This document shows positions 44,709-51,605 of a stretch of 64,000 bases of DNA, one piece after another. The notes beneath the pieces are model-generated. The model was not told the DNA's origin. It searched no databases and saw only the letters and a program-made list of their open reading frames with translations. The DNA is taken from assembly GCA_026392355.1 (NCBI GenBank), contig JAPLCF010000041.1, positions 268,716 through 332,715 of the forward strand, read 5' to 3'. Made by a program: the position numbers and the translations under genes. The DNA is from Actinomycetota bacterium. Its GTDB lineage: Bacteria; Actinomycetota; Thermoleophilia; Gaiellales; F1-60-MAGs149. Within the stretch, counting starts at the first letter, position 1. The number at the start of each line of letters is the position of its first letter.

Positions 44709-44734
44709 AAAAAAGGCTCCCACTCTGGGGAGCC
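44709..44734 (-). terminator. trp attenuator terminator
   Basis: On the minus strand, GGCTCCC-(6-nt loop)-GGGAGCC is followed by TTTTTT (44714-44709), an ideal intrinsic terminator 27 bp after the trpL stop and 31 bp before trpE. An upstream segment CGCCCGGG (44739-44732) overlaps the base of the stem and can instead pair with CCCGGGCG (44784-44777) inside trpL, giving a competing structure. A small hairpin GTGCGC-TGAC-GCGCAC spans the trpL stop codon. Confidence 0.88.
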
Positions 44735-44760
44735 CGGGCGAATCGGATCAGCGGTGCGCG

Positions 44761-44823
44761 TCAGCGCACGGGATCCCGCCCGGGCATGCACCACCACCAC
44801 GCGCCGTTCGGAATCGTTCGCAT
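44761..44823 (-). CDS. trpL: trp operon leader peptide
   Basis: A 20-codon frame: ATG at 44823-44821, three consecutive TGG codons (44799-44791) at positions 9-11, and TGA at 44763-44761. The peptide begins MRTIPNGAWWWC. Three Trp in 20 residues, just before a terminator and trpE, is the hallmark of ribosome-mediated attenuation. When charged tRNA-Trp is scarce the ribosome stalls at WWW and the downstream RNA refolds. No Shine-Dalgarno is seen; the promoter position suggests a leaderless start. Confidence 0.93.
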   Translation of the reverse strand: MRTIPNGAWWWCMPGRDPVR

Positions 44824-44830
44824 GCCTCAG

Positions 44831-44859
44831 AGGGTGCCACGGCCTGCGGCTGTCGTCAA
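44831..44859 (-). promoter_or_regulatory. Predicted trp operon promoter
   Basis: On the minus strand TTGACG (44859-44854) and CACCCT (44836-44831) are 17 bp apart. The -10 is weak, but it ends seven bases from the trpL ATG, predicting transcription from at or next to the start codon. The same geometry is seen at the small gene at 10881. Confidence 0.5.
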
Positions 44860-44900
44860 CCAAGCAGGTGTGCTCGTGGACGTCGGAGCCCGGGACGGGC

Positions 44901-45017
44901 GTGGATGCTCCAAAGGGGTCAGACCCTTTTGGCGCATAGTCGCCATCGCGACTGTTGTCTGAGAGAACGGAACTGCGGCAATGCTCCAAAAGGGTCTGAC
45001 CCCTTTGGAGCATCCAC
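44901..45017. repeat. 117-bp palindromic element between trp operon and thiolase
   Basis: Perfect 32-bp inverted arms at 44901-44932 and 44986-45017 contain GGGGTCAGACCC; the 53-bp centre is unique and partly self-complementary (AGTCGCCATCGCGACT). It lies between divergent genes, just upstream of the trp promoter. Arm length equals that of the element at 41564-41657, though only the GGGGTCAGACC core is shared. Confidence 0.85.
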
Positions 45018-45104
45018 GCGGAGAGGCAGTCCGCCAATCGTCGCGTGGTAGCCTCCAGCCGTCGCCGCATTCCGCGGCACGCACCTTCCTCGGAGGCTTT
45101 TCGC

Positions 45105-46286
45105 GTGGCTCGTACCGTCCTCGTCAGCGCTGCTCGCACCCCTTTCTGCCGCCTCGGTGGCGATCTCGCCGGCGCGAGTGCCGTCGATCTCGGCGTTGCC
45201 GCGGCAGAGGCTGCGATTGAGCGCGCGGGCGTTGCGCCCTCTGATATCGATTACTCGTTCATCGGCACGGTCGTCCAGGCCGGCCAGATGCACGCGATGG
45301 CGCGTCAGGTCACGACCCGCGTGGGTATCCCGGTCGAGAGCGGCTCAGAGACCATCAACAAGGTCTGTGCCTCGGGCATGCGCGCAATCGCGCTCGCTGA
45401 TTATCTGATCCGCCTCGATGAGGCCCAGTGCGTGCTGGCTGGCGGCATGGAGTCGATGACGAGCGCGCCCTACATGGCGCTTGGCGCCCGCGCCGGCTAC
45501 CGCTTCGGCGACACGCACCTCGTCGACGCCGTGCTGCACGACGGCCTGCGCGATCCGTGGACGCAGCGTGTCATGTACGACCAGGCCAACGAGGTCTCGC
45601 ACGAGCTTGGTCAGACGCGTGAGGAGCTCGACGCGTGGGCGCTGCGCTCGCATCAGCGCGCGGTCGCCGCGATGGAGAGCGGCGCCTTTGCCGACGAGAT
45701 CGCCCCGGTCACGATCCGCGAGCGCAAGAACGAGCGCGTGATCGACCAGGACCAGGGCCCGCGCGCCGACTCCACGCTCGAGTCGCTCGCCAAGCTCGGC
45801 CCCCTCACCGAGGGCGGCACGCACACGGCGGGCAATAGCCCGGGTGTCACCGACGGTGCCGCGATGGTTGTCGCCGTCTCCGAGGACGTCGCGAAGGCGA
45901 AGGGCCTCAAGCCCCTCGCGATCGTGCGCTCGAGCGCCGTCGCGGCCGACATCACGCGTCGTCTGGCCTGCGCGCCGTCGACGGCTGCCGAGGCCGCGCT
46001 CGCCAAGGCGGGCCTCTCGATCGCCGACGTCGACATGCTCGAGGTCAACGAGGCCTTCTCGTCGATCGCGCTCAACACCGTCAACACGCTCGGCATCGAT
46101 CTCGATCGCGTCAACTGCCAGGGCGGCGCAGTCGCGCTCGGCCATCCGGTTGGTGCCAGCGGCGCGCGCCTTGTCGGCACACTCGTGCACCAGCTTGGCC
46201 GCAACGGCGGCGGCATTGGCCTGGCCACGATCTGCTCGGGTGGCGGCCAGGGCGATGCGATGGTGCTCGAGGTCCTGCCGGCGTAG
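45105..46286 (+). CDS. Acetyl-CoA acetyltransferase (thiolase)
   Basis: A 393-residue thiolase. The acylated cysteine is in NKVCASGMRAI, and the second catalytic pair is in GHPVGASGARL and the C-terminal CSGGGQGDAMV. The substrate-site residues NEAFSSIAL are present. It joins or cleaves acetyl-CoA and acyl-CoA. GTG 45105 with CGGAGG eight bases upstream fixes the start; the longer in-frame extension crosses the end of the palindromic region. It may participate in beta-oxidation or a ketone pathway. A cobalamin adenosyltransferase gene follows after 37 bp. Confidence 0.93.
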   Translation: MARTVLVSAARTPFCRLGGDLAGASAVDLGVAAAEAAIERAGVAPSDIDYSFIGTVVQAGQMHAMARQVTTRVGIPVESGSETINKVCASGMRAIALADYLIRLDEAQCVLAGGMESMTSAPYMALGARAGYRFGDTHLVDAVLHDGLRDPWTQRVMYDQANEVSHELGQTREELDAWALRSHQRAVAAMESGAFADEIAPVTIRERKNERVIDQDQGPRADSTLESLAKLGPLTEGGTHTAGNSPGVTDGAAMVVAVSEDVAKAKGLKPLAIVRSSAVAADITRRLACAPSTAAEAALAKAGLSIADVDMLEVNEAFSSIALNTVNTLGIDLDRVNCQGGAVALGHPVGASGARLVGTLVHQLGRNGGGIGLATICSGGGQGDAMVLEVLPA

Positions 46287-46323
46287 CATCGGCTAAACGC
46301 CTGCCGCAGCCGATTGGATAGAC

Positions 46324-46926
46324 ATGAGCGACGCTCCTAACGACGACATCGTGGTCCGCCTTGACCGCATCTATACGCGCGGCGGCGATCTCGGCGAGAC
46401 GAGCTTGGGTGACGGTCACCGCGTGGCCAAGCACAACGTCCGCGTCACGGCTTATGGCACCGTCGACGAGTTGAACGCCGCCCTCGGCGTCGCGCGCCTG
46501 CACTCCGTGGGTACCCCGGCCGACGAGTGGCTGGTCCGCATCCAGAACGATCTCTTCGATGTCGGCGCCGATCTCTGTGTCCCGCCGCCGCCGGAGGACG
46601 ACGAGCGTCATCGCTCGCGTCTGCGCGTCAGCCCCGAGCAGGTGCAGTGGCTCGAGGATCGCATCGACGAGGTCAACGGCACGCTCCCGCCGCTCACGTC
46701 CTTCGTCGTTCCGGGCGGCACCCCGCTGAGCGCGTTCCTCCACGTGGCTCGCACGATCTGCCGCCGTGCCGAGCGCGACGCCGTCGCCCTCGCCGCGACC
46801 GAGCCGATGACGCCCGAGGTGATCACGTATCTCAACCGCCTCTCCGACCTGCTGTTCGTGCTCGCGCGCGCGGCGAATGGCGATGGGGGAGAGACGACGT
46901 GGAAGCCTGGGGCCAGCCGCTCCTAA
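46324..46926 (+). CDS. Cob(I)alamin adenosyltransferase, PduO/MMAB type
   Basis: A 200-residue enzyme with the PduO-type ATP site YTRGGDLGETSLGDGHRVAK. Further motifs are AYGTVDELNAALGVAR, FVVPGGTPLSAFLHVARTIC and the C-terminal YLNRLSDLLFVLAR. It makes adenosylcobalamin and often delivers it to methylmalonyl-CoA mutase, fitting the presence of meaB at 27376. It lies downstream of a thiolase gene on the same strand, so co-transcription is likely. Confidence 0.95.
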   Translation: MSDAPNDDIVVRLDRIYTRGGDLGETSLGDGHRVAKHNVRVTAYGTVDELNAALGVARLHSVGTPADEWLVRIQNDLFDVGADLCVPPPPEDDERHRSRLRVSPEQVQWLEDRIDEVNGTLPPLTSFVVPGGTPLSAFLHVARTICRRAERDAVALAATEPMTPEVITYLNRLSDLLFVLARAANGDGGETTWKPGASRS

Positions 46927-46935
46927 CGGGTAGCG

Positions 46936-47346
46936 CTAGCGTGCTTCGCGCACGCTGATCACGATCTGGTCGGTCGCGTCGCACAGGCCGCGCTGGAGCG
47001 CCTTGGGGATCTCTCGCCGCGTCGCGCTCTTGGGGCCGATCGTCAGTGAGATCTCAATGCCGAGCGCCGAGGTTAGGCGCAGCAGTGTCTCGAAGTTCGG
47101 CGTGTGGTCGCCGCCTTCGAGGCGTGAGATCTGCGTCTGCGACATCCCAAGCTGCTCGCCGAGCGCGGTCTGGGAGAGCTCGTGCTCGATGCGGTAGCGG
47201 GTGATCGCGTGCGAGATCGCGCGGGCAAGCACGGTTCGATACCACTCGGCGCGAAAGGCGGGAACGGCGAGGTCCTTCTCGAGCCATTCGTCAAAGGTCT
47301 GCATGGGGGGTGTTTGCGGCGCCATATCTCGCACTATAACATTCAT
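46936..47346 (-). CDS. Xre-family antitoxin, HigA-like (copy 1)
   Basis: A 136-residue protein. The helix-turn-helix is in LSQTALGEQLGMSQTQISRL, followed by EGGDHTPNFETLLRLTSALG. The C-terminal tail QRGLCDATDQIVISVREAR is nearly identical to tails of two paralogues at 47794-48222 and 50598-51002. ATG 47346 overlaps the toxin stop (ATGA) and has AGGAGG eight bases upstream. It should bind and neutralise the upstream toxin and repress the operon. Confidence 0.85.
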   Translation of the reverse strand: MNVIVRDMAPQTPPMQTFDEWLEKDLAVPAFRAEWYRTVLARAISHAITRYRIEHELSQTALGEQLGMSQTQISRLEGGDHTPNFETLLRLTSALGIEISLTIGPKSATRREIPKALQRGLCDATDQIVISVREAR

Positions 47347-47705
47347 GTGGTAAGCCTCCTATTAGCGTCAACCGCCCGAGTGGCCGCTCGCTGGATTGCA
47401 GCGTTGAAGGCACGGCGGTTCGACTGCGCCTCGCGCGCGATGGCGAGTAACTCGAACCCGCCCGACACCTGCTGGTACAAGACCCGGTGGCGGCTGCGTC
47501 CGCCACGCGGGCGCAACTCGCGAAGTCCCGGCAACGGCGACTGGCGCACAGCACTGGTCCACGGAAAGCCCAGGCGCGTCCCTTCGACCCTCAGCTTTGT
47601 GATGGCGTGGGTGATCGCTGTCGCCTCACGTGGCTCCAGCGCGCGCAAATCGCTTCGCTCACGCTCGAAGCCCGGGTTGCTCCAGATGCGTACGGCGTCG
47701 TCCAC
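47343..47705 (-). CDS. HigB/RelE-like toxin (copy 1)
   Basis: A 120-residue protein of the Gp49-like/HigB superfamily. It has TAITHAITKLRVEGTRLG-type spacing, with LPGLRELRPRGGRSRHRVLY as the core beta strands and basic catalytic face, then FELLAIAREAQSNRRAFNAA. Such toxins cleave mRNA at the ribosome. The start is taken as GTG 47705; a GTG-initiated longer form to 47768 is possible. The toxin-first order and ATGA overlap with the antitoxin are typical of higBA. Confidence 0.8.
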   Translation of the reverse strand: MDDAVRIWSNPGFERERSDLRALEPREATAITHAITKLRVEGTRLGFPWTSAVRQSPLPGLRELRPRGGRSRHRVLYQQVSGGFELLAIAREAQSNRRAFNAAIQRAATRAVDANRRLTT

Positions 47706-47793
47706 ATCCGGACTTTCCCACTGGCTGCTCGCAGAAGGGTGTCGCGGGTGCGCGCGTGATCTGCGCACTTGGCGTCAGCGAGTTCGCGAATCG

Positions 47794-48222
47794 TTACTGC
47801 GTAGGCGCGCGGCCTGCCGGCTTTGTGCTGCATTCGCTCACGCTGATCACGACCTGATCGGTCGCGTCGCACACCGCGTTGCGCTGGAGCTTGGCGGGGA
47901 TCTCCCGCCGCTGTTCGCTCTTGGGGCGGATCGTCAGCGAGATCTCAAGGCCGAGCGCATCGCACAGGCGCGTGATGGTCTGCATCGACGGGTTGTGCTC
48001 GCCTTCCTCGATGCGCCAGATCTGCGGCTGCGTCATGCCGACGAGCCGGCCGAGTGCGGTCTGGGAGAGGCCGTGGTCGTATCGGTACTTGAGGACGGCC
48101 ATGCCGAACGTGCGTCCGAGCGTGGTGCCGTACCACTCTTCGCGAAACTCGGGGCTCAGCCGGAATTCGGCTTCGAGCGATTCCTCGTGCGTCAACCAGC
48201 GTGCGGCAACAGGCTTGGCCAT
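47794..48222 (-). CDS. Xre-family antitoxin-like protein, no toxin of its own (copy 2)
   Basis: A 142-residue paralogue of the two other Xre proteins. Shared features are FREEWYGTTLGRTFGMAVLK near residue 30, the helix-turn-helix LSQTALGRLVGMTQPQIWRI, and the C-terminal CDATDQVVISV. No toxin lies upstream of it. The toxin 89 bp downstream already has a partner, so this may be an extra antitoxin, a remnant of a duplicated module, or part of a three-gene toxin-antitoxin operon. The last 15 residues differ from those of the paralogues. Confidence 0.82.
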   Translation of the reverse strand: MAKPVAARWLTHEESLEAEFRLSPEFREEWYGTTLGRTFGMAVLKYRYDHGLSQTALGRLVGMTQPQIWRIEEGEHNPSMQTITRLCDALGLEISLTIRPKSEQRREIPAKLQRNAVCDATDQVVISVSECSTKPAGRAPTQ

Positions 48223-48369
48223 AGATCAACAATAACAGTTGTGTATTTATTCGACACGAGTCGTCTCCTCGGAAGCACCTATCTCCGCAAGGAGCCGCAG
48301 CTCGCCCTAACCACCCCCGCCCCGCAGTCCGTTTTCGACCACTGGGACTTCGGTCATGATTGACCCCCG

Positions 48370-49548
48370 GTGTCGTTTACCAGCCCTCACGCGTCGTGCC
48401 TCATTCTTGGCGCGGGTCTTGCGGGCCTGTCCTTGGCCGATGCGCTGTTGCGTCAGGGCGTCCGCTCGCCGATTGTGGTTGCCGATCAGCGCGACGACTT
48501 TTCGAACGATCGCACGTGGGGCTTTTGGGATGTGCATCCGCATCCTTATCGGGGTCTGGTGCAGCAGCGCTGGAGCGAGTGGAGCTTTCGGTCGGGCGCG
48601 ACGACGTATCGCCAGTCGTCGCCGTCGTCGCCGTATTGCTACCTGCCGGCCGATCGCTTCTATGAGGACGTCCTGGCTCGTCTGCGTGCGGCTCCTAACT
48701 GCACGCTCTTGCTCGGCACCACGATTGGCGACGTGCACGAGGACGCTGCTGGCGTGACGGTGCAGACCTCTGCGGGCGACCTTGAGGCCTCGCAGCTGTT
48801 CGACGCGCTCGGCACGCACGGCCCCACGTGGCCCAGCACCATGCCCCAGCCAGGCCCGGGGGTGTTGTGTCAGCGGTTTCTCGGCTGGTTTGTCACGGCG
48901 CCTGAGCCTGTCTTTGATGCTGCCTGTGTGACGCTGATGGATTTTGATGTCACGCCGAATGGCGAGTTGCACTTTGTCTATGTCTTGCCGTTCAGCCCCA
49001 CGCAGGCCTTGGTGGAGGACACGACGATTGGTCTCGATGGTGTGCCGCTGCCCGAGCGCCGTGCCGAGGTCGAGCGCTACCTCGCGCACCGCTATGGCGT
49101 GACGTCGTGGCAGGTCGAGCGCGAGGAGGTCGCGGCGATCCCGATGCTGCACGTCGACCGCTCTGCGCACGCCTCGCAGCGGCTGATCCCGGTCGGCACC
49201 GCGGCGGGCACGGTGCGTCCCTCGAGCGGCTACGCCTTCGTGCGCACGCAGCTGCAGGTGGCGGCGCTCGCGGCTCGCGTGGCCGCGGGCCAACCGTCTG
49301 CGGTGCCCGTGGGCCGCAATCTCGATGCGATGCTCGATCGCGTCTTCCTCGACGTGTTGCAGCACGATCCGGAGGCGTTTTCGAGCAACCTGATGATGCT
49401 CGGCAAGCGTCTAACGGGCGACCGCTTCGCACGCTTCATGATGGATGCTGCCTCGCCGCTCGATTTGCTCAGCATGATCGCGGCGCTGCCCAAGTCGCCG
49501 TTTGTGCGGGGCGCCGTGCGTGTGAGTCGCGAGCGCGTCGGCCGATGA
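48370..49548 (+). CDS. crtY: Lycopene beta-cyclase, CrtY type
   Basis: A 392-residue flavoprotein. The N-terminal dinucleotide-binding motif is LILGAGLAGLSLADALL. Family features are FSNDRTWGFWDV, YCYLPADRFYEDVL and IPVGTAAGTVRPSSGYAFVR. It cyclises lycopene to beta-carotene. GTG 48370. ATGA overlap with the next gene makes a two-gene unit for making retinal. Genes for lycopene synthesis and any rhodopsin are not in the window. Confidence 0.93.
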   Translation: MSFTSPHASCLILGAGLAGLSLADALLRQGVRSPIVVADQRDDFSNDRTWGFWDVHPHPYRGLVQQRWSEWSFRSGATTYRQSSPSSPYCYLPADRFYEDVLARLRAAPNCTLLLGTTIGDVHEDAAGVTVQTSAGDLEASQLFDALGTHGPTWPSTMPQPGPGVLCQRFLGWFVTAPEPVFDAACVTLMDFDVTPNGELHFVYVLPFSPTQALVEDTTIGLDGVPLPERRAEVERYLAHRYGVTSWQVEREEVAAIPMLHVDRSAHASQRLIPVGTAAGTVRPSSGYAFVRTQLQVAALAARVAAGQPSAVPVGRNLDAMLDRVFLDVLQHDPEAFSSNLMMLGKRLTGDRFARFMMDAASPLDLLSMIAALPKSPFVRGAVRVSRERVGR

Positions 49549-50543
49549 CAACGCTGCGCCGCACGTGGACGCTGCCGACGTACCTGGGCTTAGGGGCGGC
49601 GGCGGTGCTGGGGCTGTTGGCACCGGCTCTCGTGACACGGTTCGAGTGGGTGCCCCTGCTCTTGTCGTTGCCGCTCCTCGGCATGGCGCATGGCGCGGTC
49701 GATCACCACGTGCCGGGGCGTCTACTGCGCCGCGTGCTCACGCGTCGCGAGCGCGTGCTGCTGATTGCGGCGTACAGCGGTCTCAGCATCGTGCTGATGG
49801 GTCTCTGGTGGCTGGCGCCGCTAGTTGCCCTCGCCCTGTTTCTACTGATCGCAATCATCCATTGGGGCGATGGCGACCTCTGGTTCTGCGAGGTCATCAA
49901 CGGACGCTCGGCGCCGCGCTCGTTCATGTCGTTGCTCTGCTTCATCCTCGCGCGGGGCCTCGTACCCATCGCGGTGCCGATCTTGATCGACGCCAAGAGC
50001 GCGTTGCCCGCGTTCGACGGGTTGCTCAAGTTGTTCGGCCGTGACGACACGCTCACGATCACCGAAACCCAACGACTGATCGGCCTCCTCATCGTCGGCG
50101 CAGTCGTGGTCGCAGCAGCACTGCTGAGCGTCCGCGACAACCGCACGCGACCGCGCTCGGCCCTGCTGATCGACCTAGGCGAGCTCGCGCTGCTGAGTGC
50201 CTTCTTCTTGCTCACGCCCGCCGTCTTTGCGGTGGGGATGTACTTCCTCCTCTGGCATTCGCCGCGCCACATCCTTCGCCTGATGGCCTCTGAGCCCCAC
50301 CAGCGTGCACTGCTCGACACGGGACGCAGCTTGGCCGCCCTCGTAGCCTTCCACCGCGAGGCGCTGCTGTTTACGGTCGTGCCCCTGATCGGCGTGGCCG
50401 CGATCGCGGTCGCACTAGCGGCCACGGGAGCCGCACAGATCGCCGCAGTCAGCCTGGCTGTGATCGCCTCCCTGACGTATCCCCACGCTGCGATTGTCGC
50501 GTGGATGGATCATCGCCAAGGGGTGTGGCGTACTAGCGACTGA
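49545..50543 (+). CDS. blh: Beta-carotene 15,15'-dioxygenase, Brp/Blh family
   Basis: A 332-residue membrane protein with many hydrophobic helices. Conserved iron-binding histidine motifs are MAHGAVDHHVPG, IIHWGDGDLWF, LLWHSPRHILRL and TYPHAAIVAWMD. Brp/Blh enzymes split beta-carotene to retinal, the chromophore of proton-pumping rhodopsins. ATG 49545 overlaps the crtY stop. The pair is flanked on both sides by paralogous toxin-antitoxin genes, which may indicate acquisition as a mobile block. Confidence 0.93.
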   Translation: MTTLRRTWTLPTYLGLGAAAVLGLLAPALVTRFEWVPLLLSLPLLGMAHGAVDHHVPGRLLRRVLTRRERVLLIAAYSGLSIVLMGLWWLAPLVALALFLLIAIIHWGDGDLWFCEVINGRSAPRSFMSLLCFILARGLVPIAVPILIDAKSALPAFDGLLKLFGRDDTLTITETQRLIGLLIVGAVVVAAALLSVRDNRTRPRSALLIDLGELALLSAFFLLTPAVFAVGMYFLLWHSPRHILRLMASEPHQRALLDTGRSLAALVAFHREALLFTVVPLIGVAAIAVALAATGAAQIAAVSLAVIASLTYPHAAIVAWMDHRQGVWRTSD

Positions 50544-50597
50544 GGGGTTTCGGTTGCAGCTGCCGGTCGCCGAGGAGCGCCTTGACGCCAGCCGCGA

Positions 50598-51002
50598 CTA
50601 GCGCGCTTCGCGCACGGAGACGACGACCTGGTCGGTCGCGTCGCACACGCCACGCTGAAGCGTCTTGGAAATCTCACGCCGCGCCTCGCCCTTGGGGCTG
50701 ATCGTCAGCGTCAGCTCGAGCCCGAGAGCGTCGCAGACCTTGACCATGGTGAGGAGCGACGGCGTGTGCTCGCCGTCTTCGATGCGTGCAATTTGCGACT
50801 GGGGGATCCCGAGTGTCTTGCCGAGGGCGGTTTGAGTGAGGCCCTGGTCCGTGCGGTACGTGAAGACCGCGAGGCCGAAGGTGCGTCCGAGCACGTTGGC
50901 GTACCACTCCTCGCGAAACTCGCGATCGGTCGTAAGCAGGTCGTTCAGGTACTCCTCCGCCGATCTGAGGGTGCTTGGCGCGCGCGTGTCCATGGCAATC
51001 AT
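50598..51002 (-). CDS. Xre-family antitoxin, HigA-like (copy 3)
   Basis: A 134-residue paralogue of the antitoxins at 46936 and 47794. It has FREEWYANVLGRTFGLAVFT, the helix-turn-helix LTQTALGKTLGIPQSQIARI and the tail QRGVCDATDQVVVSVREAR. ATG 51002 has AGGAG seven bases upstream, inside the end of the toxin gene. ATG 50993 is an alternative. It neutralises the toxin at 51007-51360. Confidence 0.87.
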   Translation of the reverse strand: MIAMDTRAPSTLRSAEEYLNDLLTTDREFREEWYANVLGRTFGLAVFTYRTDQGLTQTALGKTLGIPQSQIARIEDGEHTPSLLTMVKVCDALGLELTLTISPKGEARREISKTLQRGVCDATDQVVVSVREAR

Positions 51003-51006
51003 TATA

Positions 51007-51360
51007 TCACTCCTGTGATGATCCAAAGTGCTCCTGGTATCGCTGCCGTGCACGGATGACGGCCGTCCTGAACCGCCGCTCGTCGTGCTGTGCCTCGGGT
51101 GCAAGGGCGAGCAGAACGAGCGTCGGCTCAGCGGCGTACAGCACGCGCCATTGACAATGGCCCTGTCGGGGGCGAAGCTCGCGCAGTGGCGGGCGGCCGG
51201 GCGACCGTACGAGGCTCGAGTGCGGGAGTGGGAGTTGCGTACCACGCGTCGCGAGCTTTCTTTCGGCATGCAGAATCGCGGTGTGTTCACGTGGCTGACT
51301 GCGCCGCAGTTCCCTGAGCTCGGCGGCAAAGGCGGGGTGATACGCAAGATGTGGTGTCAC
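51007..51360 (-). CDS. HigB/RelE-like toxin (copy 2)
   Basis: A 117-residue basic protein of the Gp49-like/HigB superfamily from GTG 51360. It shares RxLR-type core elements with the toxin at 47343: PPLRELRPRQGHCQWRVLYA, and LVLLALAPEAQHDERRFRTA. Four bases separate its stop from the antitoxin start. mRNA-interferase activity is expected by family membership. The 245 bp upstream (51361-51605) hold no gene that I can support. Confidence 0.8.
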   Translation of the reverse strand: MTPHLAYHPAFAAELRELRRSQPREHTAILHAERKLATRGTQLPLPHSSLVRSPGRPPLRELRPRQGHCQWRVLYAAEPTLVLLALAPEAQHDERRFRTAVIRARQRYQEHFGSSQE

Positions 51361-51605
51361 GGTCCCACGCTTGCAGTGCGCGTATACGCGGCGAGTGACG
51401 CGCCGCTACGTCCGTGGAACGCTCCGTCGCACTATTCGCGCGGGCAGGGCCAAAATCCGCGCGCACATTGACGCACTGACGCACAGAGCGAACGCACTAG
51501 GAGCTCGCGAGATGGAACGTCTCTTCGGCCAACTTCCGTATACGCAGCGCCGTAACCTCAACCTCCTCAACCGGCCGCTCTGCCACGAGTCTCGCCGGGC
51601 GCGCC

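Noticed and set aside
43353-44939. A 528-codon frame opposite trpE, trpL and the attenuator
   Set aside because: It runs through the trp terminator and into the palindromic element and has no family similarity; trpE on the other strand is certain.
47706-47768. Longer N-terminus for the first HigB-like toxin
   Set aside because: The extra residues are Ser/Arg-rich with no counterpart in the second toxin, and a GTG at 47705 gives the usual length.
51361-51605. A small gene between the second toxin and hyuB
   Set aside because: Short frames here lack ribosome sites, are Arg-rich as expected for shadow frames, and match no family.
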